In this document: one piece after another, positions 18,124-25,959 of the stretch
Layout of the letters: every line of letters starts with the position of its first letter
Position numbering within the stretch: position 1 is the stretch's first letter
NCBI GenBank assembly: GCA_034439735.1
Contig: JAWXAX010000236.1
Location: 1-55,032, forward strand
Reading direction: 5' to 3'
DNA: 55,032 bases
Source: Rhodothermales bacterium
Lineage (GTDB): Bacteria; Bacteroidota; Rhodothermia; Rhodothermales; JAHQVL01
Program-made: the position numbers and the translations under genes
The notes under the pieces: model-generated
Database searches by the model: none
What the model saw: the letters and a program-made list of their open reading frames with translations, nothing else
What the model was told of the DNA's origin: nothing

Positions 18124-19281
18124 TCAATGGGTATCGATTCGGGTGGGGGTGGTCATCTGGCTGAATATGCGCTCGGCGACGGCGTCCCAGGTCGACTCCT
18201 TCACGACGCGCTCGCGCCCCTGCCGGCCCAGCCGGCGGGCGAGGTCCGTGTCCTTCAACAGACGGAGGATGCCGGCCGTCAGCGCCTCGACGTCGCCGGG
18301 CTCGACGAGCAGGCCCGTCTCCCCGTGGCGTACCGCATCCGGAATGCCGCCCGAATACGTGCCAATTACGGGTTTTTCGCAGGCATTGGCTTCGAGGAAT
18401 ACGATGCCGAAGCCTTCGACCTCGGGCGGTTCGCCGCGGCAGGGCATGGTGACGACATCGGCCGCGTTATAATACTGTACGATGGCGGCATAGTCGACCC
18501 CCGCCAGAAACCGCACGTGCGACTCGATGCCGAGAGATACGGCGAGCGCTTCGAGCCGGGCGAGGTCGGGGCCGTCGCCTACCACCAGATAGATCAGATC
18601 CGGCACTTCGTGCAAGACACCCGGCAGCGCCCGAAGGGTGGTATCGACCCCTTTACGAGCGACGAGGCGGCAGACGGTCAGCAGCACCACTTTGCCGTTG
18701 AGCCCGAGCCGATCGCGAAGGGCGGTAGGATCGAGTGGGGCGAACAGTGCCGGGTCGGTGCCGTTGTTCACGACCGTGATGCGGCCGGCATCGACCCCCG
18801 CTTCGCGCAGGAGATCGCCCGTATAGCCACTGACCGGAAAGAGGCGCTCGGCTTCGGCGAAGACGCGCCGGCGTAGCCCGTTGTAGCCGGCCCGCACAAA
18901 TCCGGGTGCCCGGTTCGGCTCAAAAAGAATCTCGCGGCCATGTACCGCGACGAAAAGGCGCTTCGGCGTCCCAAAGGGGTGCATCAGCACCACCGGCAGG
19001 GCCGAAAACCACTGCGCGCAAAACGCCGTGTCGAGCCGGCGCCGACGCGCGAGGCGCGCCGCATGGCGGGCTGCGTGGAAGGGAAACCAATCGCTGCTGG
19101 AGGATACTCGGTGCACATCGAAGGGCAGTAGGGCGTCGAGTTCCCGGGCGCGGGGGTAGTCCGGGGCAAGGACGACAAAGTCGTCCGTCCAGCCGGCGAA
19201 CCGTCGCGCCAGCTCACCGGCATACGTCTGGATCCCCCCCAGCGCCGGGGGGAAATCCTGTGTGACAAACAACAACCGCAT
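18124..19281 (-). CDS. Glycosyltransferase family 4 protein
   Basis: 385 residues with the GT-B fold. The N-terminal half starts with the acceptor-side motif QDFPPALGGIQTY (8-20); the C-terminal half has LLTVCRLVARKG (200-211), VVGDGP (233-238) and the donor-site EGFGIVFLE (289-297) with both glutamates of the EX7E motif. Retaining transferase using a nucleotide sugar, probably in surface polysaccharide or glycolipid synthesis. A good AGGAGG precedes the ATG. It lies 10 nt after the HTTM-like gene and 2 nt before MaoC, so one transcript is likely. Confidence 0.9.
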   Translation of the reverse strand: MRLLFVTQDFPPALGGIQTYAGELARRFAGWTDDFVVLAPDYPRARELDALLPFDVHRVSSSSDWFPFHAARHAARLARRRRLDTAFCAQWFSALPVVLMHPFGTPKRLFVAVHGREILFEPNRAPGFVRAGYNGLRRRVFAEAERLFPVSGYTGDLLREAGVDAGRITVVNNGTDPALFAPLDPTALRDRLGLNGKVVLLTVCRLVARKGVDTTLRALPGVLHEVPDLIYLVVGDGPDLARLEALAVSLGIESHVRFLAGVDYAAIVQYYNAADVVTMPCRGEPPEVEGFGIVFLEANACEKPVIGTYSGGIPDAVRHGETGLLVEPGDVEALTAGILRLLKDTDLARRLGRQGRERVVKESTWDAVAERIFSQMTTPTRIDTH

Positions 19282-19291
19282 CAGGTCCTCC

Positions 19292-20197
19292 TCATCCTTC
19301 CTGCGACTCCAGGCCGCCGGTCAAGCGAAGCGGCTGCGCGAGGCCCGGGATCCCCCGCATAGCCGCGTTCGCCCAGCGGTCCCACGGGAATCCCAACACC
19401 AGGATCGCCACATTATTGGCCGGAAAATTGATGTTCATGGTGAGGAGGATGCCTACATGCATCGAAAATAGAAGCGCGGCAATGTAGGGACGCGCGCGTG
19501 GAAACCAGGTCAGAAATCCAAACAATTCCGTGAGCAGACCGAATGCCAGGATGGCGGTAGCCAGCGAATGAGAAGCCAGCGCCAGTTCCTGCAACATACC
19601 AAATTCCACGGCCCCCGTCATTGAAAAAGTGTCCACCGTACGTTCTGCGATCCACATCCACAGGTGACTGCCATCGACCCAGTGGGGCCCGGTGCCGATC
19701 AGCTTGCACAACGCCGCCGACGTATACCCCAGCCCGAGCGTGAAATAGCCGAAGCCCATCGCAAAACGTAAGGACCGTGTGCGGGTTTCGAAGGCGAGTG
19801 CCCCGAGCGCCAGACCCAGCAGGCAGATGCCGGCGATGTTCGAACCATGCGAAATCTCCCCGAGGCAAAAACGCGCCACGTACTGGACATGCATGAACAA
19901 CAGGCTGGCGAGATAACCGTACCTCCAGATGCCAAAAAACCCCATCAGCACGGTCCCGGTCATCAGGCCGGCGTTCACCAACGCCGCCGGCCCGTTGAAC
20001 ATAAAGGAGATGTCGATATATTCAGCGATGCCCAGCGGAAGCACCACGTCGCTGATCTTGTCGATGTACAGACCCCAGCTCCAGGCGAAATAGATGACCC
20101 AATATACCACAAAGGCCTCGAACGCCCGGTGGTGGAGGGATTCCCCGGAGGTGAGCGGGCGATCGAAGCCAAACAGGTTCTCTGAGAAGGCAGCCAT
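19292..20197 (-). CDS. HTTM-like integral membrane protein
   Basis: 301 residues from ATG 20197, with about eight hydrophobic helices. It resembles HTTM proteins (horizontally transferred transmembrane domain, related to vitamin K-dependent gamma-carboxylase): a first conserved helix with WVIYFAWSWGLY, then a FMHVQYVARF segment and a C-terminal NINFPANNVAILVLGF. A TTG at 20206 would overlap the upstream stop as TTGA, an alternative coupled start. The upstream gene encodes a small protein typically found beside HTTM proteins. Enzymatic activity is not established. Confidence 0.65.
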   Translation of the reverse strand: MAAFSENLFGFDRPLTSGESLHHRAFEAFVVYWVIYFAWSWGLYIDKISDVVLPLGIAEYIDISFMFNGPAALVNAGLMTGTVLMGFFGIWRYGYLASLLFMHVQYVARFCLGEISHGSNIAGICLLGLALGALAFETRTRSLRFAMGFGYFTLGLGYTSAALCKLIGTGPHWVDGSHLWMWIAERTVDTFSMTGAVEFGMLQELALASHSLATAILAFGLLTELFGFLTWFPRARPYIAALLFSMHVGILLTMNINFPANNVAILVLGFPWDRWANAAMRGIPGLAQPLRLTGGLESQEG

Positions 20198-20202
20198 GGC
20201 GT

Positions 20203-20688
20203 TCAATTGGAAGCAAGCTCGAGGGACAGGTTAAACCGAGTCGTGTCGGGAGCCAGCAAGATGAACGGCGTATAGTGGACCTCGACTTCGTCCTGGTCGA
20301 CCAGCCGGCCCTGCACCCGCATCACCAGGAGGGATCGCTCCTGCGTCGCCTCTCCGAAGATGGTGCGCAACGCAGCGACCCGATCGGCGTTCCAGGTGCT
20401 CGATTTGGCGACGAAGTTGGCGACGTCGTTCTGATTTACTCCCGTCGGATTGATCGGGAACGCCTCGCCAGGCAGGTCGTCAATCGAGACCGTGTGCCAG
20501 AGCAGCGAATCCGGTACGGCGGAGACATCTCGCACGATGGCGCGAGTCCACGTCCGCCCTCCCTGCGAAAACATGGGGTAAATACTAAACGGCCAGAACT
20601 CACCCAGGTGCGTGGCGACCAGCAGGGCGTAAACGACAATCGTTCCTCCCAGCAGCCGGCGCGCTCTTACAAGTGGTGCGGGGCGCAT
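20203..20688 (-). CDS. HTTM-associated small membrane-anchored protein
   Basis: 161 residues. One N-terminal membrane helix (about 13-33) is followed by the WPFSIYPMFSQ stretch that recurs in proteins next to HTTM genes, and then a soluble beta-rich domain, probably periplasmic. No catalytic motif is recognised. Its stop overlaps the possible TTG start of the HTTM-like gene, so translation is coupled and the two products probably work as a complex. Confidence 0.65.
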   Translation of the reverse strand: MRPAPLVRARRLLGGTIVVYALLVATHLGEFWPFSIYPMFSQGGRTWTRAIVRDVSAVPDSLLWHTVSIDDLPGEAFPINPTGVNQNDVANFVAKSSTWNADRVAALRTIFGEATQERSLLVMRVQGRLVDQDEVEVHYTPFILLAPDTTRFNLSLELASN

Positions 20689-20802
20689 ATGGATAAGGGG
20701 GTTCGGTGATACGTGATGTACCGCCTTTCTTCCGGCCGGATCCCTGGCGAATACATCAGATTTCTGTAAACAGCGCCCGCGGAGGCGAAGGAGTCAATCA
20801 GC

Positions 20803-21750
20803 ATGCAACAACCCACGCTTCGCGACCGATGGTCCGCCCTCGCCGCCACGCGCGCAGGGCGCCACACCATCCGCGCCGTTCGTGTGGTGTTCACGCTGGG
20901 CATCTTTATTTACCTGATCAAGACGCTCCGCGACATCGGCTGGGGCCATATCACAGCGGCGATGCCCACCCACCCGCTGTTTTACCTCTGCGGCCTGCTG
21001 GTCTACCTCTCCATCCCCCTCACCGATGTGTTAACCTATAGCCAGGCCTGGGGCCGATCCCTCTGGTTCGGGATGCCGGCGTTTATTCAGAAGCGCATCT
21101 ACAACCAGGATGTACTGGGCTACTCGGGGGAGGTGTTTTTCGCCGGCTGGGCGCAGAAACAGCTCCGACTACCGCTGGCGGACGTCCTGCGCACCGTCCG
21201 CGACCACAACATTCTCTCGTCCGTCGCCTCCACTCTCGTCGCCATCGGCCTCGTCGCGCTCTACCTTTCCGCCGGTGAAATCCGCCTGAAGGACCTCTTC
21301 GGTCAGCGGACACTATCCATTACGCTTGCTGCCGGCGTGGGACTGCTGGTCATCATTCCTCTCGCCATCCGGTTTCGCCACTACCTCTTTGCCATGCCCC
21401 GCCGGCTGGCACTCACCGTGTTCACCATCCAGTGCGCGCGTCTGCTCGCCGGCCAGGCGCTGCGTATCGCCCAGTGGAGCCTCGCGATGCCGGATGTACC
21501 GCTGCAGGTCTGGTTCTCGCTGGCCGCTGCCGCCCTCGTCCTCAGCCGTATTCCCATCGTACCCAGCCAGGATCTCCTCTTTCTGGGTATCGGCGTGGAA
21601 ATGTCCACCATGCTGGGCATTTCCCAGGCCGCCATGTTCAGCATGCTGGCCGTTTCGAGCGCTGTCGACAAGCTGCTCAACCTGAGCCTCTTTACCTACT
21701 TCTCGATGCGTAGAATCGGCCAAAAACCTGCCGAAAAAGAGCCTTTTTAG
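20803..21750 (+). CDS. Membrane protein of the LPG-synthase TM-domain (UPF0104) type
   Basis: 315 residues with about seven hydrophobic segments (for example 27-43, 58-78, 140-160, 175-192, 228-250). The order and the LSRIPIVPSQDLLFLGIGVEMS segment near 248-269 resemble the flippase-like membrane domain of lysylphosphatidylglycerol synthases (UPF0104), without the soluble synthase domain. Such stand-alone domains are usually found with lipid or glycan biosynthesis genes. AAGGAG lies nine bases ahead of the ATG. It is divergent from the HTTM pair and is followed by the DUF3047 and MMPL genes, which may be co-transcribed. Function inferred at fold level only. Confidence 0.62.
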   Translation: MQQPTLRDRWSALAATRAGRHTIRAVRVVFTLGIFIYLIKTLRDIGWGHITAAMPTHPLFYLCGLLVYLSIPLTDVLTYSQAWGRSLWFGMPAFIQKRIYNQDVLGYSGEVFFAGWAQKQLRLPLADVLRTVRDHNILSSVASTLVAIGLVALYLSAGEIRLKDLFGQRTLSITLAAGVGLLVIIPLAIRFRHYLFAMPRRLALTVFTIQCARLLAGQALRIAQWSLAMPDVPLQVWFSLAAAALVLSRIPIVPSQDLLFLGIGVEMSTMLGISQAAMFSMLAVSSAVDKLLNLSLFTYFSMRRIGQKPAEKEPF

Positions 21751-21862
21751 AAGGTCCGGAAACAACGGTGGACCCTTCGCCCTAGAACCAGCACACCACC
21801 ACCACATGATTGGTCCCTCAGTTGCGCGTCCGTTCCCCGATTGAACGAGAAGACAACACACC

Positions 21863-22588
21863 ATGGTTGGAAAGTTACTTACGCCGGTCAGCCTCGTGCT
21901 TGCGCTTGCCGGCTTAATCCCCCGATCCGCTGCGCCGTCAGCTCAAGAGGCCATCACTATCGACGACTTCGAGTCCTACTCCGACGGAAGCCTGCCCACC
22001 CGCTGGAAATACCTCCAGGAACAAGAACTGGTATGGCTCGATCCGAGCCATATGCGGCCGAACGAGCAGTTTTATGTGACCCAGGATCCTGGCAACAACT
22101 TTCTGCGGGCCTATACCCACGACGAGGCCGTTCACCTTACCATGGCGAACGAAAAGGATGGGTTCGACTGGGACCTGCGTACCCATCCCGTGCTCCGGTG
22201 GGATTGGCGCGCCCTCCAACTCCCGAAAAACGCCCGTGAGGATTCCGAGCAAACGAACGATACCGGCATCGCCCTATACGTGTATTTCTCGTTCGAAGGG
22301 TTTATCATCAAACGGCCGAAAGGGATCAAGTACACCTACAGCTCTTCACTGCCGGTTGGCACGGTGCTCAAACAAGACAAGTTACGCGTCATCGTCGTAG
22401 CCAATGGCGCCGAAGGCTTCGGTCACTGGATGCGCATGGAACGCAACATGATCGACGATTACCGCGCTGTATTTGGCGATGATCCACCCCACCGGCCGCT
22501 TTCGATCCGCCTCTGGAGCGATTCGGACAACACCGGGGATTTCGGCGAAGGCGATTTCGACAACATCACGCTCGTGCCGGGCTCGTGA
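21863..22588 (+). CDS. DUF3047 secreted protein
   Basis: 241 residues with a signal peptide (about 1-28). The body matches DUF3047: DFESYSDGSLPTRW (33-46), LRWDWRALQLPKNA (111-124), ALYVYFSFEG, KYTYSSSLPVGTV (160-172), RNMIDDYRAVFG (204-215) and LWSDSDNTG (226-234). The fold is probably a beta-sandwich. No enzymatic residues are known for the family, which is often found near envelope lipid genes. It sits between the UPF0104-like and MMPL genes on the same strand. Confidence 0.82.
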   Translation: MVGKLLTPVSLVLALAGLIPRSAAPSAQEAITIDDFESYSDGSLPTRWKYLQEQELVWLDPSHMRPNEQFYVTQDPGNNFLRAYTHDEAVHLTMANEKDGFDWDLRTHPVLRWDWRALQLPKNAREDSEQTNDTGIALYVYFSFEGFIIKRPKGIKYTYSSSLPVGTVLKQDKLRVIVVANGAEGFGHWMRMERNMIDDYRAVFGDDPPHRPLSIRLWSDSDNTGDFGEGDFDNITLVPGS

Positions 22589-22677
22589 CAGCCACGGCGC
22601 CCGTTCCCGGCGTCCCGCATCCTCCCACAACGGGTTGGATGTAATCCATCATACCGCCGGCAACGACCAGGAGGACT

Positions 22678-25173
22678 ATGCACCGATTTTTTGAAGCGCT
22701 CCGACCGCTCATTCGATTCACCGTCCAGCATCCGCTCTGGATCCTCGCAATCGCCGGCCTTTTTACCGTGTTGGGTCTGTACAACGCCCGGCTACTCCGC
22801 GTCGATACCGATTTTGCCAACCTTCTCCCACACGATTACCCCAGCGTACAGGCCCTGGAGCGCCTCCGCGACACCGTAGGCAGCGAAAGCGGAGTCGATG
22901 TCGCCATCGTCAGCCCCTCGTTCGAAGCCAACCGACAATTCGCGGAGCAGTTCATCCCCCGCGCCCTCGCGCTTCGTGACGAGGAAGGCGGAGAGCCGGA
23001 CTTCTCGCGAGTCGACTATCGCCATGAAACGGATTTCCTGAAGGACAACGCGCTCTACTTTGCCACGGACGCTGAACTCGATCAGCTCGAATCGTTCATC
23101 GACGATAAGATCGAGGAATCGCGCCTCGCAGCCAATCCCTTCTTCTTCGACCTGGAAGATGAAGAGGAAGAACCCGAGCCCGACTCGACGGCCCAGGCCA
23201 TGGAGAAGGTGTACGACGACCTCGTCGGGAATGACTACCCGATTTCGGACGACAGCACGACGCTGGTCCTCCGCTTCATCCCTACGGGCTCCGCCACCAA
23301 CATCCGGTTCATCGAACGCGTCTATGCCGACCTCGATGGGGTCATCGCCGAACTCGACCCGTCCCGCTTCCACCCGGACATGGAGGTCGTCACCGCCGGC
23401 CGACTCCTCCGTCAATACACCGAAATCTCGGCCATCACGAATGACGTGCGGCGCTCGTTCGGCGCTGGCGTGTTCACGGTGTTATTCGTCGTCGTGCTTT
23501 ATTTTCTCTACAAAGGCTATCGTGCCCAGAAACACGGCGGATTTTCATGGTCCATCCTGCTTCGCCAGGCCGCCCGTATACCGGTCCTCGCCCTCCTCAT
23601 CGCCATCCCGCTGCTGATGAGCCTCTCCTGGACGTTCGGTATCGCCTATGTCGCCTTCGAAACGCTCAACCTGATGACGTCCACCCTCGGGTTGGTTCTG
23701 TTCGGCCTTGGGATCGATTTCGGCATCCACTTCTACGCCCGGTACACCGAGGAACGCGGTAAGGGCAAATCCATGCCCCACGCGGCCGAGGATACCTTCG
23801 CCAGCACCGGGCAGGCCATAACGGTAGGCGCCCTTACGACCGCTGCGGCCATGTATGCACTTACGCTGGCCGATTTCCGCGGCTTCAGCGAGTTTGGCTT
23901 CATCGCCGGCACGGGGATCATTCTGGCGCTGCTGGCCATGCTGCTGGTGATGCCGGCACTCATCTCGGTCTTCGAACGCACCGGCCTGCTTCACTTCGGC
24001 GCGGTCGAAGCAGCCACAATTTCTACCCGCTATGCGCCCTTTCCCGCTGTAAAAACGATCCTGGCCGTCAGTGTTTCAGCCGTCGTCCTCGCACTCCTCT
24101 TCTTACCGCGTGTTGCCTTTGAATACGATTTCGGCACGCTCGAACCCACGTACGAAGCCTATAACGCCCGTCGCGATTACATCAACCGCGTGTACAATGA
24201 CGGCGAGCGCCGCAATCCGGCCTATATCGTCGTAGACCGCCCCGAAGAAGTCCTGCCGCTCGTCCAGACTATCCGGGAGAGCGCCGCAGCGGATACCATA
24301 TCACCCACCGTGCGCGAGGTGGAAAGCCTGCAGGAACGATTCCCCACGCTCCCCGCAGGACAACAGCGCAAGCTCAGCCGCATCGAAGCTATGCGGGAGC
24401 GCCTGGAAGACCCTTTCCTGAGCGCGGATTCATCGGAAGGCATCACCAGGCTCCGGCGCTCGGCCCAGACCAGCGCGCCGATCGACTTGAGCGTCGTGCC
24501 GGGCTACCTGAAGGACCGCTTCACGTCTCGCAATGGGGAAATCGGCAACTTCATCATCATCTACCCCTCCGTTGGCCTGTCCGACGGCCGGCAATCGATC
24601 GCTTTCTCGGACGACATCGGCCGCGTGGAAACGTCGGATGGCAAGGAGTATTACGCCAGCTCCTCCTCGCTCGTCGCGGCGGACATGCTCCGGCTCATGC
24701 GCTCCGAGGCGCCATGGATGGTCCTCGCCACCTTCGTGATCGTCCTCTGCCTCATGTACGTGAACTTCCGTTCGATCCGCTGGGCAGCCCTCGCTACCGT
24801 CCCCCTCTTAGTCGGCGTCCTCTGGATGCTGCTGGCGATGGAGTTTTTTGGGCTGAAGCTCAACTTCTACAACCTGATCGTCCTGCCGGCTGTGCTGGGT
24901 ATCGGTAACGATGCGGGCGTCCACATTGTGCACCGTTACCGCGAGGAAGGCCGGCGCAGCATCATGCACGTGCTTCGCTCGACCGGCGAACATGTCTCAA
25001 TGGCGTCGCTGACGACGATGATTGGCTTCTCCGGATTGCTGCTCAGCTTCCATCCAGGGCTGCACTCGATCGGCCAGCTCGCGGTGGTTGGCATCGGCGC
25101 CACGCTCCTCTCCTCCATGATCTTCCTCCCGGCCCTCCTCCAGTGGATGGAAAACCGGCAGCCGGCTGCCTGA
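22678..25173 (+). CDS. MMPL/RND family exporter
   Basis: 831 residues with the duplicated RND layout: a first helix (about 18-38), a large periplasmic loop, helices 2-6 (about 258-440), a second loop and helices 8-12 (about 680-825). The proton-relay motif is present in both halves: GxxxDxGIHFYARYxEE near 344 and GxxxDxGVHIVHRYREE near 740. An acidic run (about 160-170) lies in the first loop. Similar to HpnN-type hopanoid or other lipid transporters, so export of a hydrophobic compound to the outer membrane is likely. A GGAGG is three bases before the ATG. No squalene or hopanoid genes are in the window, so the cargo is open. Confidence 0.88.
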   Translation: MHRFFEALRPLIRFTVQHPLWILAIAGLFTVLGLYNARLLRVDTDFANLLPHDYPSVQALERLRDTVGSESGVDVAIVSPSFEANRQFAEQFIPRALALRDEEGGEPDFSRVDYRHETDFLKDNALYFATDAELDQLESFIDDKIEESRLAANPFFFDLEDEEEEPEPDSTAQAMEKVYDDLVGNDYPISDDSTTLVLRFIPTGSATNIRFIERVYADLDGVIAELDPSRFHPDMEVVTAGRLLRQYTEISAITNDVRRSFGAGVFTVLFVVVLYFLYKGYRAQKHGGFSWSILLRQAARIPVLALLIAIPLLMSLSWTFGIAYVAFETLNLMTSTLGLVLFGLGIDFGIHFYARYTEERGKGKSMPHAAEDTFASTGQAITVGALTTAAAMYALTLADFRGFSEFGFIAGTGIILALLAMLLVMPALISVFERTGLLHFGAVEAATISTRYAPFPAVKTILAVSVSAVVLALLFLPRVAFEYDFGTLEPTYEAYNARRDYINRVYNDGERRNPAYIVVDRPEEVLPLVQTIRESAAADTISPTVREVESLQERFPTLPAGQQRKLSRIEAMRERLEDPFLSADSSEGITRLRRSAQTSAPIDLSVVPGYLKDRFTSRNGEIGNFIIIYPSVGLSDGRQSIAFSDDIGRVETSDGKEYYASSSSLVAADMLRLMRSEAPWMVLATFVIVLCLMYVNFRSIRWAALATVPLLVGVLWMLLAMEFFGLKLNFYNLIVLPAVLGIGNDAGVHIVHRYREEGRRSIMHVLRSTGEHVSMASLTTMIGFSGLLLSFHPGLHSIGQLAVVGIGATLLSSMIFLPALLQWMENRQPAA

Positions 25174-25186
25174 TCCATCCATGTCG

Positions 25187-25957
25187 TTAACGCGTGGCTT
25201 CGGACGCCTCCACCGCGCCCAGCAGCGTGAGCAGCGCATCGTCCAACGCCGCCTGCTGCACCTCCCGCGTGATCGACGCCCGCCCATCCCCCAGCTGGCG
25301 CCCGTACCAGGCAAACTGGGCGTGGTTGGCGCCAGCGACGCGCACCCACTGCGTGTGCGCCGGCAGATTTATCCCGAACGTGTCGATTTCATCTTCAGAA
25401 GCGAGGCCATCCTCCGAGCCATATACTTTCATGACCGGAATGGTCAGCGAACGCATGTCCTCTTCGCGGGGATGTGAGGTGGCGACAAGAAAGAGCCCGT
25501 CGAGCGCCCCCGCCTCCTGGCGCGCGAACGCCAGCGCAAACTTCCCGCCCAGCGAGTGACCGCCGGCGACCCACCGGCGATCCGCATCCGCCGCCATAAA
25601 CGCCCTGGCCCGCCCATAGATCTTTTCTTGTGCTCGTTCAAACCACGACGCCATCAGCGGCACGTCTATCAGCACCACCTTGTAGCCGGCTTCAGCCGCC
25701 GCCCGCGCCATGGGCACATAGGCCTCGGTTTCGACCATCGAGCCCGGGAAAAACACCAGCGCCGTCCGGTGGGTGTCGGGCGCCGGCGTAAAGGAGTAGC
25801 CGGCATCCGTGGCTTCGACCGTCACACGAGCGTTGGTATGAAACATCGCCGGCGAAACGCCACGCGCCTGCATGTTATAAAACAACCAGCCCAGCACGGC
25901 GCCCCAGATCCCAAGTAGGGTGAAACGGAAGATGCGGCGCATGGAAGTCAGGGTCAT
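25187..25957 (-). CDS. Alpha/beta hydrolase, membrane-anchored
   Basis: 256 residues. One N-terminal hydrophobic helix (about 10-27) anchors or exports it. The alpha/beta hydrolase fold follows: VFFPGSMVE near 69-77 (oxyanion region), the nucleophile elbow GHSLGG with S135, an acidic residue in YGSEDGLAS and the His in GANHAQF. These match the AlphaBeta_hydrolase_5 type of carboxylesterase-like enzymes. The gene starts 2 nt after the DUF5916 gene stop, as the third member of a tight operon with GH29 fucosidase. Removal of acetyl or other ester groups from a glycan is a guess from this context. Confidence 0.85.
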   Translation of the reverse strand: MTLTSMRRIFRFTLLGIWGAVLGWLFYNMQARGVSPAMFHTNARVTVEATDAGYSFTPAPDTHRTALVFFPGSMVETEAYVPMARAAAEAGYKVVLIDVPLMASWFERAQEKIYGRARAFMAADADRRWVAGGHSLGGKFALAFARQEAGALDGLFLVATSHPREEDMRSLTIPVMKVYGSEDGLASEDEIDTFGINLPAHTQWVRVAGANHAQFAWYGRQLGDGRASITREVQQAALDDALLTLLGAVEASEATR

Positions 25958-25959
25958 CG

